Counted from the stretch's first letter, positions 34,358 through 42,881 are shown. The stretch is 64,000 nt of DNA from an uncultured Clostridia bacterium (GCA_948471525.1 CAOKSY010000005.1:1-64000); one strand, 5' to 3'. Notes: generated by a model from the letters alone, not told the origin. Program-made: numbers and translations.

Positions 34358-34807
34358 TTATTTTTTGTCGGGTATAAATTTAAATACGGCTTTTTTGACT
34401 TTATTCGCATTCATTTTTAATGACGGAGCGTGAGGCTCTTCCGGTAAGAAAAGTACCCAATCGCCTGTGCGCATAGGCAGAAGGGCAACGGGGCCTTTCC
34501 AAAATCGTATATCTTTCTCTTCATCGTATTTGCAGATCGGATCAAGCAGATCCGTCTTTGAATAGCCTATAAATTCGTCGCCGTCCAATATGAGTTGAAT
34601 GTCGGCGTAAATAGAGTGCGTTTCGCTTATTTCGTCGCCGAGCGGTTTCGGCTCGTATTCGCAAACGTTGACATAAAGATTTTCGCCCAGTTCATACCTG
34701 CCGCACGGCGTATCTTTGTCCAGTTGGATAGCCTTATCCAGACATATCGCTATCTTATTTTCCAATGACTTGTAGTAGTGGTTGCGATTGATATTTGCGT
34801 GTATCAT
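34358..34807 (-). CDS. YhcH/YjgK/YiaL family protein
   Basis: A small cytoplasmic cupin-like protein of 149 residues, the normal size of the DUF386 family. Marks are YELGENLYVNVCEYEP, ETHSIYADIQLILDG with the His and Asp-x-Gln of the metal site, and FLPEEPHAPSL near the C-terminus. Relatives sit in sugar and sialic-acid operons and are linked to sugar anomer handling. Here it stands alone with its own promoter, so its substrate is open. ATG 34807 has GGAG five bases before it; earlier in-frame codons lie upstream of that site. Confidence 0.88.
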   Translation of the reverse strand: MIHANINRNHYYKSLENKIAICLDKAIQLDKDTPCGRYELGENLYVNVCEYEPKPLGDEISETHSIYADIQLILDGDEFIGYSKTDLLDPICKYDEEKDIRFWKGPVALLPMRTGDWVLFLPEEPHAPSLKMNANKVKKAVFKFIPDKK

Positions 34808-34829
34808 AATCTCCTCGCGTTTTTTCTTT

Positions 34830-34858
34830 ATTGTACTACTATTGCGCTCGATTGGCAA
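34830..34858 (-). promoter_or_regulatory. Promoter of the YhcH gene
   Basis: On the minus strand: TTGCCA (34858-34853), 17 bases, TACAAT (34835-34830). Confidence 0.6.
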
Positions 34859-34884
34859 TAAAAGATACAATCTATGTCAAATAA

Positions 34885-34913
34885 TTGAAAAAGTTTTGCC
34901 GTACTGATATAAT
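34885..34913 (+). promoter_or_regulatory. Promoter of the XRE glycine-repeat gene
   Basis: TTGAAA (34885-34890), 17 bases, TATAAT (34908-34913). It is back to back with the YhcH promoter. Start near 34920, then AGAGGAG before ATG 34930. Confidence 0.7.
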
Positions 34914-34929
34914 TTAAGAGGAGAAGAAA

Positions 34930-35565
34930 ATGTCTGCGAAAAATAATCTTAAAAAAATAAGGGATCGCAAAGCGATAAGCATAGAAGAAGCCGCCGCCGA
35001 GCTGGATATGGAAGTATCGCGTCTCGGGAATATCGAAAACGGCAGGATCCAGCCTTCAGGAGAAGAATTGGAAATAATGGCGCGTTATTACGGAATAACC
35101 GTTGAGGATATAGTGCGCGTCAAAGAAATGAAAAAGGTTAAACGCAACAGTTTTTCGAATAAAAACGACAGATCTTTATGCGAGCCGTGGGGAAACGTTT
35201 TCCATTTTGAATATAAGAGCGGAGCGACTGTCGGTCGCATTCCGTTGATACATATAAATATAGGATTGGGCGCATATAGCGCAAAGGGAATAATCGCGAT
35301 AGGCAATTTCGCTTGCGGAGTAATATCGATTGGTGGAATTTCCGTAGGTATTATTTCTATCGGACTGTTATGTATTGGTATTATAGCGTTGGGATTGATC
35401 GCGTTCGGAGCATTTGCCGTAGGTGCGGCGGCGATAGGTATATGCGCCGTAGGCGGAGTATCGATCGGTTATCGTACGGTCGGGGGAGTTGAAATAGGAC
35501 GGTCGCTTGGATTTATGCCGTCGCAATTTAAACAATATTTGATATCTATATATTCGATAAAATAA
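34930..35565 (+). CDS. XRE helix-turn-helix protein with hydrophobic glycine-repeat domain
   Basis: A 211-residue protein with two parts. Residues 5-62 form an XRE-type helix-turn-helix (ISIEEAAAELDMEVSRLGNI). Residues about 102-185 are a run of short repeats of the form G-I-I-A-I-G, G-V-I-S-I-G, G-I-A-F-G, with Gly every five or six residues and small or hydrophobic residues between. This could form a beta-solenoid or a membrane-associated sheet. A short tail without charge clusters ends the protein. I do not know a named function; a DNA-binding protein tethered to, or sensing, the membrane is one reading. Confidence 0.72.
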   Translation: MSAKNNLKKIRDRKAISIEEAAAELDMEVSRLGNIENGRIQPSGEELEIMARYYGITVEDIVRVKEMKKVKRNSFSNKNDRSLCEPWGNVFHFEYKSGATVGRIPLIHINIGLGAYSAKGIIAIGNFACGVISIGGISVGIISIGLLCIGIIALGLIAFGAFAVGAAAIGICAVGGVSIGYRTVGGVEIGRSLGFMPSQFKQYLISIYSIK

Positions 35566-35581
35566 AAAAGGGTAAAAAAAT

Positions 35582-35599
35582 ACAATGCTTTCGCATTGT
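35582..35599 (-). terminator. Terminator shared by the small gene and the XRE gene
   Basis: ACAATGC (35582-35588), loop TTTC, GCATTGT (35593-35599). On the minus strand ATTTTTTT follows, so it ends the small gene; it lies just after the XRE stop. Confidence 0.8.
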
Positions 35600-35613
35600 C
35601 CTCACAATTTTCC

Positions 35614-35691
35614 CTATTTTACCACAGTCTTAAGTTGAAACTGTACTTTTTCATATAAGACTTCCAAAGATTCCAAAATTTCTTCATTCAT
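35614..35691 (-). CDS. 25-residue small protein with full expression signals
   Basis: ATG at 35691-35689 opens 25 codons (MNEEILESLEVLYEKVQFQL, then KTVVK) ending in TAG at 35616-35614. AGGAGGTGAG lies directly before the ATG and is one of the strongest ribosome binding sites in the window. A consensus promoter lies upstream and an intrinsic terminator 15 bases past the stop. The peptide is an amphipathic helix, acidic at the N-terminus and basic at the C-terminus, with no membrane segment. I recognise no family. Regulatory peptide, antitoxin-like or protein-binding roles are possible; none can be claimed. Confidence 0.65.
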   Translation of the reverse strand: MNEEILESLEVLYEKVQFQLKTVVK

Positions 35692-35738
35692 CTCACCTCC
35701 TATTAAATTTTATTTTGCTTGCCCCCTTTTTCGCCAAT

Positions 35739-35767
35739 ATAATAGCACCGAAAATTCGGGTTGTCAA
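35739..35767 (-). promoter_or_regulatory. Promoter of the 25-residue gene
   Basis: On the minus strand: TTGACA (35767-35762), exactly 17 bases, TATTAT (35744-35739). The spacer contains the inverted repeat ACCCGAATTTTCGGTG, a possible operator. Confidence 0.75.
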
Positions 35768-36000
35768 CGCTTTTGTGATACTTTTTTCAAAAAATTTTCG
35801 TGAGGAAAAAATCTTTTCTTATTCATATCGGATTTTTGCCTAAAATTTATGTTATATACGGCAAATTTATAATTTATCAATATTTTCGATGTAGAATTGA
35901 TCTTTAATATAAGCTTTACATTGAATATAACAGTTTTGTCGAATTTTAACGGCGCTTTAACTTTCTATCTCTGTTGAGAATAAATATATCAAAATTTTTG

Positions 36001-36047
36001 TTGACATTACGCGAAATATGCTTTATAATTTCACTGAACAATGTTCA
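36001..36047 (+). promoter_or_regulatory. TetR gene promoter and operator
   Basis: TTGACA (36001-36006), 17 bases, TATAAT (36024-36029). The palindrome TGAACAATGTTCA (36035-36047) covers the expected start site. That is the classic place for TetR autorepression. The same TGAAC-N3-GTTCA core recurs at 51267 and 51441. Confidence 0.75.
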
Positions 36048-36069
36048 AGAATAAAATTGGAGTGCAGTT

Positions 36070-36642
36070 ATGAAAATTACTAAGGAAGCCATAATCGACG
36101 AGGCGATAGCGATACTCGAAGAAAAGGGCGACGATCCTCAAAAATTGACGGTCAGAGAACTTGCCGGCAGGTTGGGCATAGGCATAGGACTTGTAAACTA
36201 TCATTTCGGATCTAAAGAAGTACTGATCAATCTTTGCGTAAAGAAGATGATAATGGGAATAGTCGAGGAATTTCATAAGGTAAGACAGTCTTTGGCGTTT
36301 ATGAAGCCCAAAGAAAAGTTGAATTATCTGTGCCTTATGACGTTTGATTATCTTTATACAAAACCGAACGTATCCAGAGTTGCGTTGATTTACGATTTGG
36401 GATCCGGCGGCAAGGACGATACGACGAGCGAACTCATCGACGCATATATTCCTATCGTTATGGACTGCAAGCCTGCATACGACGAGCAAAAGGCGTATTT
36501 GATAGCTTCGAGAGTTATATATATACTTGAACAATCGTTTTTGCGTACGGATATAATCAAAAAGAGAAGCGGCGTCGATTTGAACGAGTCGTATCAGAGA
36601 AAGGAATATCTCGAGTCTTTACTCAAGGATATGATAAAATAA
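36070..36642 (+). CDS. TetR-family transcriptional regulator
   Basis: A 190-residue DNA-binding repressor. The N-terminal helix-turn-helix (about 5-50) reads LTVRELAGRLGIGIGLVNYH with FGSKEVL, the TetR signature. The C-terminal ligand domain is helical, with several Cys and aromatic residues but no recognised ligand class. An own-promoter palindrome suggests autoregulation, and matching palindromes inside the V-ATPase operon suggest wider targets. GGAG lies 7 bases before ATG 36070. Confidence 0.88.
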   Translation: MKITKEAIIDEAIAILEEKGDDPQKLTVRELAGRLGIGIGLVNYHFGSKEVLINLCVKKMIMGIVEEFHKVRQSLAFMKPKEKLNYLCLMTFDYLYTKPNVSRVALIYDLGSGGKDDTTSELIDAYIPIVMDCKPAYDEQKAYLIASRVIYILEQSFLRTDIIKKRSGVDLNESYQRKEYLESLLKDMIK

Positions 36643-36760
36643 CCGTCGAGATTGGACGGAGAATTATGACGCTTGCGGAGTAGTTGACCGCGAGCGAGGA
36701 GTTATTAAGATAGGAGAATGCGCGGACGCGTCGGTTGCGCCGTCCGCCAATGTGCGAAGT

Positions 36761-37558
36761 ATGCCGTCATATTATACACATTTTTATTTTGCGCAGAAGT
36801 GCGCGGAAAGATTTCCCGCAAAGTTGAAAGAGATCGTTGACGCCAATAGGAAATACTACGATCTGGGTTCGGGCGGAGCAGATGTACTTTTTTTCTACAA
36901 ACCTTATAAAAAGAACGATATAAGGGGTTACGGTTCGTATCTGCACAGAGAGAATTTCATCTCGCAGATGCAACGCTTTAAAGAATGCGCGGACGGCAGT
37001 TGCCATAGCGACAGGGATATAGCGTATCTTATAGGATATTTTACTCATTTTGTCCTTGACAGCGCCGCTCATCCGTATATCGATAAGGTCGTATCGGAAA
37101 ACGTAGAGAAGCATTTTGTGATAGAGACCGATTACGAAAGGAAGTTGCTTATCAAAAACGGTTTGGATCCGTATTCGAACAAATATATAGTTAAAACCGG
37201 CGACGAGGACGTCATAGAAACGGTATCCAAATATATGAATACTACGCCCAAGATAATAAAAAAGACGCTCAAGGACAGAAGAAAGTTTATCGGTATGATT
37301 TCGTCGCAAAATAAATTGGTAAGAAGTTTTTTGAAATTTTCTTTCAAAATATCGGGAAACCCAACGGGATTCGACGTGCTTGTTCAAAGTCGGGAGAATC
37401 CGCGTTGCGAGGCTGTAAGAGAGAGGCTTGACGCGATAATCGCGACTGCGCTTGGAGATATAGAAAGACTGTCGACGGAATTCTTTGAATACATATCTTC
37501 GAGTGTCCGACTGGGCGAGCGATTCGACTGCGATTTCCACGGCTGTCGACAACTTTGA
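36761..37558 (+). CDS. Zinc-dependent phospholipase C-like protein
   Basis: A 265-residue, mostly helical protein of the Zn_dep_PLPC type. Metal-ligand candidates are in SYYTHFYFA (N-terminal His), SGGADVLFF (Asp), YLHRENF and GYFTHFVLDSAAHPY (two His and an Asp). No signal peptide is visible, so unlike secreted phospholipases it appears cytoplasmic. It lies 118 bases after the TetR gene with no clear promoter between, and may be its partner gene. ATG 36761 is used; GTG 36752 is the in-frame alternative. The ribosome binding site is poor and a GC-rich hairpin (36721-36748) lies just upstream. Confidence 0.75.
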   Translation: MPSYYTHFYFAQKCAERFPAKLKEIVDANRKYYDLGSGGADVLFFYKPYKKNDIRGYGSYLHRENFISQMQRFKECADGSCHSDRDIAYLIGYFTHFVLDSAAHPYIDKVVSENVEKHFVIETDYERKLLIKNGLDPYSNKYIVKTGDEDVIETVSKYMNTTPKIIKKTLKDRRKFIGMISSQNKLVRSFLKFSFKISGNPTGFDVLVQSRENPRCEAVRERLDAIIATALGDIERLSTEFFEYISSSVRLGERFDCDFHGCRQL

Positions 37559-37616
37559 TTATAATTCGAAATTTGTAAAATTATGTAAATTCAACTTTAG
37601 TTTTTTGTAATGGGTC

Positions 37617-37645
37617 TTTACAGTTCGATCGGTTTATGCTAGACT
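37617..37645 (+). promoter_or_regulatory. Promoter of the response regulator gene
   Basis: TTTACA (37617-37622), 17 bases, TAGACT (37640-37645). The A+T-rich bases before it repeat TTGTAA and TGTAAA, which could be binding sites of the regulator itself. Confidence 0.55.
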
Positions 37646-37687
37646 TATCGTAGACAATAATGTTGAAATATACTCAAGGAGAGGAAT

Positions 37688-38374
37688 ATGGAATACAAGG
37701 TTTTCGTCGTTGAGGACGACGACAGTATTAGAGGACTTTACGAAATAGCGTTTCAGGACCGGTTCGATTGCAAGAGTTTTTGTAATGCGGAGGATATGTT
37801 CGACGCTTTTGAAAAAGAGACTTGCGATATAATTATATTGGATCTTATGTTGCCGGGTATGGACGGACTTAAGGCGCTTTCTATTCTAAAATCCAGATCG
37901 AATACCAGAGATATCCCGGTGATCATCGCCAGCGCGAAGGGCGACGAGAATATAAAGGTCAGAGGATTGGACGCAGGCGCCGACGATTACATAGCAAAGC
38001 CTTTCGGTATGCTCGAACTTATCGCAAGAGTCAAAGCCAATCTGCGTAAGACGGGAAACAAGAAGAACGACGAAGACATATTCGAATGCGGAGAAGTGCG
38101 TATAAACAATTCCGAACACGTCGTGTACGTCAACGGCAATGCAGTGCCGCTTACGTTGAAAGAGTATAATCTGTTGTTGCTTCTTATGAAAAATACCGAT
38201 TGCGTAGTCACCAGAGAGACGATACTTTCGGAAGTATGGGATTACGAATTTGTCGGAGAGACGCGTACTTTAGATATGCATATCAAGTCTTTGAGGAGCA
38301 AGCTGGGAGTATATTCGGACAAGCAACTTATATCCACCGTCAGGGGCGTAGGCTATAAATTTATGAAACATTGA
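37688..38374 (+). CDS. OmpR/PhoB-type response regulator
   Basis: A 228-residue two-component regulator. The receiver domain (1-120) has acidic pocket E9-D10-D11 and phospho-acceptor Asp52 in IIILDLMLPGMDG, and the conserved Lys in IIASAKGDE. The winged-helix DNA-binding domain (about 130-228) ends with RTLDMHIKSLRSKLG and STVRGVGYKF, the OmpR signature. AAGGAGAGG precedes the ATG. The sensor kinase follows 154 bases later with its own promoter. Confidence 0.93.
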   Translation: MEYKVFVVEDDDSIRGLYEIAFQDRFDCKSFCNAEDMFDAFEKETCDIIILDLMLPGMDGLKALSILKSRSNTRDIPVIIASAKGDENIKVRGLDAGADDYIAKPFGMLELIARVKANLRKTGNKKNDEDIFECGEVRINNSEHVVYVNGNAVPLTLKEYNLLLLLMKNTDCVVTRETILSEVWDYEFVGETRTLDMHIKSLRSKLGVYSDKQLISTVRGVGYKFMKH

Positions 38375-38382
38375 TACGAAAG

Positions 38383-38408
38383 AGGGCGCGACCGAACGGT
38401 AGCGCCCT
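38383..38408 (+). terminator. Hairpin between response regulator and kinase
   Basis: AGGGCGC (38383-38389) pairs with GCGCCCT (38402-38408). No strong T run follows, so it is likely a partial terminator. Confidence 0.45.
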
Positions 38409-38444
38409 AATGATTTCAGCGGGTTTTGTCGGCGCGCATATGCG

Positions 38445-38473
38445 TTGACTTTTTATATATAATGTTGTAAACT
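38445..38473 (+). promoter_or_regulatory. Separate promoter for the histidine kinase
   Basis: TTGACT (38445-38450), 17 bases, TAAACT (38468-38473). Confidence 0.5.
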
Positions 38474-38528
38474 GTAATCGTTGATATCCGTCGCGATCGC
38501 AGGTCGGCGGTATTTTCAGGCGAAAAGA

Positions 38529-40289
38529 ATGAAACATAAAATTCTGACGAGAGTAATATTGATAATGACGGTAGCGGTCTTCGTTACCGTTGCTTTGACG
38601 TTCCTTCTTTTCAACGTTTATACGCTCAATAGCACAAAAAAATATCTCGTGCGCGAATCCGCCTTTGTAATTGACAATCTCGCTCAATCGGTCAACGAGA
38701 GCGACGTCGAAGAGCGTTTGGGGCAGAAGAGCGAGGCGAGCGGATACTATAAATTTGTCGTGCTGTCCGGAGAGTCCAGAATAATATTTGCGTCCGATAA
38801 CGTTGGCGGCGCGGATGCGAGCAAGATAAAGCCTCGCCATATAGAGAGGGCTTTGCGAGACGGGGATACGTTTTTTATACAGAGGATATACGGTTCCGCC
38901 AATACTCTGAATTACGCCGTGAAAGTGGAAAATCCGCATTTCAGAGACGGGTATCTTCTTCTCGTATGTTCGGTGGACGTTATATACAGCAGCGGTCCGT
39001 ATTTTCTCGTCGTGACGTTGGCGGCGGTGATATGGGTTGGCGTAATCATTGCGTCCTACATCGCTTTGACTTTCAACGTAAAATTCGCTACTATACCTTT
39101 TGAAAAGATAGAAAAAATACTTGTTGAGATAAACAACGGCGAGTATGTTCCCTCTCAGATACCTCAACAGCTCAATTTTCCGGAATTTAAAGCCGTGCTT
39201 ACCAAGATCGACGATATAGCGGGAGAGATCTCTAAGAATTTTCTCAATTTGAAATACGAGCAGAAAAAGTCGTCGATATTGCTCCAGTCGGTAAATCAGG
39301 GTATAATCGTAGTGTCGAAGAGCGGAAGAATAGTGCTGACCAACAATATCGCCCGCGAAATATTCGGCAGACCCGACGACGCCGTAGTAGGCGTGGATAT
39401 GAGCCATCTCATAGGCGACGGGGATCTTTTGCGGTCTCTGCGTCAGTCGCTTGATGAAAAGAAGTTTTATGTAGGGGAAGTTCAGTTGGGCGAGGGTATA
39501 TACCGCGTTGAGACGACGTTCAGCAACATCGAAGAAGATGACGTGATTACCGGAGAGGTAATGCTTATAGCGCTCACAAACGTGACGGCGGAAGTTAACT
39601 CCGCGAAGATACGCAGCGAATTTTTTGCCAACGCGTCTCATGAACTCAAGACGCCGCTCACCGCTATAAGCGGTTATTCCGAACTTATGACTATGGACGG
39701 CGTATCCAAAAAACAGCTGGCAAAATGCATAGACGAGATAAACGCCAATGCCGGCCGTATGCGCGATTTGATAGACGATATGCTTAGGCTGTCCAAGCTT
39801 GACGCCGATCCCGGCACCGAGGAGATAAGGAAATTCCGTCTCGAAGACGTCTGCGCAGAAGTGGTAGAAGAACTGTCGGGAGTAGCCGAAAGCAAGCGGG
39901 TAAAGATATCTTTGACAGGTTCAGCCGAATTTATAGGCAGAAAGAAGATGATACAGACGCTCGTCGCCAATTTGGTTAACAACGCTATCAAGTACAATAA
40001 GCCGGAAGGTCGCGTATGGATCGAGTTGAGCGAAACCTCTAGCGAAGTTACGCTCAAGGTTGCAGACGACGGTATAGGAATAGCAAAGGAACATCAAAAG
40101 CGATTGTTTGAGAGATTCTACAAGGTCGATACGAGCCGTACTTATACCAACGAGAGTTCGACGGGGCTGGGGCTTGCGATAGTCAAAAGGATCGCGCTGA
40201 TACACGGAGGCAAGATATCGCTCAAGAGTATGCCCGACGAAGGCTCGGAATTCAAAGTGGTATTTCCCAAGCGATTGATCGACTGCTAA
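38529..40289 (+). CDS. PhoR-like sensor histidine kinase
   Basis: A membrane sensor of 586 residues. Two membrane helices (about 8-30 and 160-182) flank an extracellular sensor domain. A HAMP-like segment and a PAS domain (about 250-350, SVNQGIIVVSKSGRIVLTNN) follow. The dimerisation helix holds the phospho-accepting His371 in FFANASHELKTPLTAISGYS. The ATPase domain has NLVNNAIKYN, DDGIGIA and STGLGLAIVKRI. The build resembles PhoR/WalK; the signal is unknown. ATG 38529 is chosen because the membrane helix follows at once. Confidence 0.9.
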   Translation: MKHKILTRVILIMTVAVFVTVALTFLLFNVYTLNSTKKYLVRESAFVIDNLAQSVNESDVEERLGQKSEASGYYKFVVLSGESRIIFASDNVGGADASKIKPRHIERALRDGDTFFIQRIYGSANTLNYAVKVENPHFRDGYLLLVCSVDVIYSSGPYFLVVTLAAVIWVGVIIASYIALTFNVKFATIPFEKIEKILVEINNGEYVPSQIPQQLNFPEFKAVLTKIDDIAGEISKNFLNLKYEQKKSSILLQSVNQGIIVVSKSGRIVLTNNIAREIFGRPDDAVVGVDMSHLIGDGDLLRSLRQSLDEKKFYVGEVQLGEGIYRVETTFSNIEEDDVITGEVMLIALTNVTAEVNSAKIRSEFFANASHELKTPLTAISGYSELMTMDGVSKKQLAKCIDEINANAGRMRDLIDDMLRLSKLDADPGTEEIRKFRLEDVCAEVVEELSGVAESKRVKISLTGSAEFIGRKKMIQTLVANLVNNAIKYNKPEGRVWIELSETSSEVTLKVADDGIGIAKEHQKRLFERFYKVDTSRTYTNESSTGLGLAIVKRIALIHGGKISLKSMPDEGSEFKVVFPKRLIDC

Positions 40290-40320
40290 AAAACAAAGAT
40301 AATATAAAAGAGGTAGATAT

Positions 40321-41271
40321 ATGAGTTATCCTATGAAATTAATGCCGGCAACGTTTGCTCTCGTATGGGGCGGCACGCGTCTTGCGGGCAAATGGAACAA
40401 GCGTTCCGATGCGGACAATATCGCCGAGAGCTGGGAACTCTCCTGTCATGAAAAGGGAGAGAGCGTGGTGCTCAACGGCGAATTATCCAATATAAAACTT
40501 TCTCGAGTTATAGCCGAAAACCCCGATTTTTTGGGATCGCGCGGCAAGGCTTTCGATTTCTTTCCGATATTGATCAAGCTTATCGACAGTAAAGACAATC
40601 TGTCGGTGCAGGTGCATCCCAGCGACGAATACGCGCTTGCCAACGAAGGCGAATACGGCAAGACGGAGATGTGGTACGTCGTAGATTGCGAAGAGGGGAG
40701 CGGCGTGTATTGCGGATTCAAAGAGCCGGTGTCGAAAGAGGAATTGAAGGCGTCTCTTCTCGACGGCAGCGTGACGGACAAGCTCAATTTTCTGCAGGTC
40801 AAGAAAGGCGATACGCTTTTTATCGAAGCGGGTACTGTGCACGCTATTTGCGGCGGAATGCTTATTTGCGAGGTACAGCAGAATTCGTCGATAACTTACA
40901 GGCTTTACGATTACGGAAGAAAAGATAAGGACGGAAAGGAGAGGGAATTGCACGTCAATAAAGCGCTTGCCGTGACGGATACCGAAAAAGTAGTTCTTCC
41001 CAACGAAAACCGCAAGGCGTTGGACGAATGCGCGTCGATAATTGCGCAGTGCAAATATTTTACGGTAGAAGAAATAGACTGCAAAGAAGAATACGCGTTT
41101 GACGTCGACGACGGTTCGTTTGTGTCGTTGACTGTGGTTGACGGCAGCGGCGCGGTAATGAGCGGCGGCAGTTGTATATCTCTCGATACGGGCGATACCG
41201 TGTTTATCCCCGCAGGTTCGGGCAAGACGGATATATACGGCAATTTAAAAGCCATAAAGGCATATTGTTGA
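40321..41271 (+). CDS. manA: Class I mannose-6-phosphate isomerase
   Basis: Interconverts mannose 6-phosphate and fructose 6-phosphate; zinc enzyme in the cytoplasm. 316 residues, the short Gram-positive form. The metal site is seen in LSVQVHPSDEYA (Gln and His), GKTEMWYV (Glu) and EAGTVHAICGG (second His). FALVWGGTRL is the family's N-terminal mark. AGAGGTAG precedes the ATG. It begins 31 bases after the kinase gene and is followed closely by sua5, so it may be the first gene of a small operon. Confidence 0.93.
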   Translation: MSYPMKLMPATFALVWGGTRLAGKWNKRSDADNIAESWELSCHEKGESVVLNGELSNIKLSRVIAENPDFLGSRGKAFDFFPILIKLIDSKDNLSVQVHPSDEYALANEGEYGKTEMWYVVDCEEGSGVYCGFKEPVSKEELKASLLDGSVTDKLNFLQVKKGDTLFIEAGTVHAICGGMLICEVQQNSSITYRLYDYGRKDKDGKERELHVNKALAVTDTEKVVLPNENRKALDECASIIAQCKYFTVEEIDCKEEYAFDVDDGSFVSLTVVDGSGAVMSGGSCISLDTGDTVFIPAGSGKTDIYGNLKAIKAYC

Positions 41272-41279
41272 GCGGAATA

Positions 41280-42269
41280 ATGAAGACTGAATTGCTGGGT
41301 ATCGAAGAAGGATTGGATAAGGCGGCGCGTTTGATAAAGTCGGGAGAAGTAGTGGCTTTCCCGACCGAAACCGTCTACGGTCTCGGGGCAAATGCATTTG
41401 ACGGAGAAGCCGTCAAAAAGATTTTTGCCGCAAAGGGAAGACCTGCCGACAATCCGCTCATAGTTCACGTTGCTGACAAAGACAGTATATACGGTCTTGC
41501 CGAGAACGTATCGTCCAAGGCGCGCGCCGTCATCGACGCGTTTATGCCGGGACCGATCACTGTGATACTGCGCAAGTCAAGCCGCGTGCCCGACGAGGTG
41601 TCGGCTGGATTGGATACGGTGGGCATAAGATTTCCGTCGCATCCTGCGGCTCGGAGTTTTATAAAAGCGTGCGGCGTGCCGATAGCGGCGCCGTCCGCCA
41701 ACGTGTCTACGCGTATAAGTCCGACTTCGGCGGAACACGTGTTTGAAGATATGAACGGTAGGATACCGTTGATACTTCAGGGGGGAGAGTGCGGCGTAGG
41801 GATAGAGTCGACAATTGTCGATCTAAGCGGAGACGCGCCTACCGTATTGCGTCCGGGAGCAATCACTCCCGAGCAACTTGCAGATGTGCTTGGCAGTGTG
41901 ACGACGTTCGGCGGAAAGGTGGTCGTAGCTAAAGCTCCGGGTATGAAATACAAACATTACGCCCCCGATTGCGATATGGCTGTCGCTACGTCGGCAGAGC
42001 GCGCGGCGGCGGATTATCTCGCTAATATAGGCAAAGCCCCCGTCGTGTTGGGCAAAAGCGATTTTATAGAAGAATTGCTTTCTTTGGGGAAATGCGACTA
42101 TATCGATCTGGGCAATGACGACGAGTCGGTGATGAAGAATATTTATTCGGCTATGCACGAGGCGCAGAAGAAGCACGGATATATTGTATGTCAGGATTTC
42201 GGCGACGCGGGAATTGCGGCTTCGGTGATGAACAGAGTAAATAAAGCCAGCGGAGGTAAGAGGGTATGA
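41280..42269 (+). CDS. sua5: Threonylcarbamoyl-AMP synthase (Sua5/TsaC)
   Basis: Makes threonylcarbamoyl-AMP for the t6A37 modification of tRNAs that read ANN codons. 329 residues: an N-terminal YrdC domain (1-200) with AFPTETVYGLGANAF, KGRPADNPLIVH and the nucleotide-binding SANVSTRISPTSA, then the C-terminal Sua5 domain. The start is ATG 41280, 8 bases past manA. The last 4 bases overlap the phosphatase gene. Sua5, the low-molecular-weight phosphatase and rpiB in this order are a known conserved cluster of Bacillota (ywlC-ywlE-ywlF in Bacillus). Confidence 0.93.
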   Translation: MKTELLGIEEGLDKAARLIKSGEVVAFPTETVYGLGANAFDGEAVKKIFAAKGRPADNPLIVHVADKDSIYGLAENVSSKARAVIDAFMPGPITVILRKSSRVPDEVSAGLDTVGIRFPSHPAARSFIKACGVPIAAPSANVSTRISPTSAEHVFEDMNGRIPLILQGGECGVGIESTIVDLSGDAPTVLRPGAITPEQLADVLGSVTTFGGKVVVAKAPGMKYKHYAPDCDMAVATSAERAAADYLANIGKAPVVLGKSDFIEELLSLGKCDYIDLGNDDESVMKNIYSAMHEAQKKHGYIVCQDFGDAGIAASVMNRVNKASGGKRV

Positions 42270-42724
42270 AGGTGCTTTTTGTATGTACGGGCAATACTTG
42301 CCGATCGCCTTTGGCTCAGGCGATATTTCAGCAAATGACGGACGAAGAAGGGATATCGGATATGCAGGCGGACAGCGCGGGAGTTTATTGCGGTTACGGC
42401 GAACCTATGAGCGATAATACGACTCGAATAATAGAGGAGATGGAAATATTTTTTACCCATACGTCCCAGCCCATTTCGCAAAAGCTCATAGACGGTAGCG
42501 ATCTCGTAGTTACGATGACCAGAGGGCATAAGCGTCTATTGGAGAGTGTAGTCGACGGGGCAAAACTCTTCTGTATGGACGATATAAGCGGTTCGGGAGA
42601 TATCGACGATCCTTACGGCGGAGACATGCGGACATATAGAGCGGTCGAAGAGCAGATCAGGTCGGGAATGGGCGCTGTGATAGAAAAACTTCGTTCTGTG
42701 TCAGACGGCAGCTTCGTAGAGTGA
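42266..42724 (+). CDS. Low-molecular-weight protein phosphatase (YwlE-like)
   Basis: A 152-residue cytoplasmic phosphatase. The P-loop VCTGNTCRSP has the nucleophile Cys and Arg of the C-x5-R motif. The general acid Asp lies in DIDDPYGGD. The Thr after the Gly-Asn (GNTCRS) and the gene context match the protein-arginine phosphatase YwlE of Bacillus, which has Thr where tyrosine phosphatases have Leu or Ile. So arginine phosphatase activity is likely, but tyrosine activity is not excluded. Overlaps sua5 by 4 bases (ATGA). Confidence 0.88.
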   Translation: MKVLFVCTGNTCRSPLAQAIFQQMTDEEGISDMQADSAGVYCGYGEPMSDNTTRIIEEMEIFFTHTSQPISQKLIDGSDLVVTMTRGHKRLLESVVDGAKLFCMDDISGSGDIDDPYGGDMRTYRAVEEQIRSGMGAVIEKLRSVSDGSFVE

Positions 42725-42827
42725 CAAAATGCGCAAAGCGTAGTTATTTCGACAAAATATCGATATTGTCATATTGTAAAGTAACGGTATCGTTTGTAAA
42801 TAATGTATAATAAATCAAAGTAGGGTA

Positions 42828-42856
42828 TTGCATTTTTTGGAAATATGTGGTAAAAT
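42828..42856 (+). promoter_or_regulatory. Promoter of rpiB and possibly the V-ATPase genes
   Basis: TTGCAT (42828-42833), 17 bases, TAAAAT (42851-42856). The gap to the following V-ATPase gene is only 18 bases after rpiB, so this promoter may serve both. Confidence 0.5.
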
Positions 42857-42881
42857 ACTCTATAATATAAACGAGGTGCGT

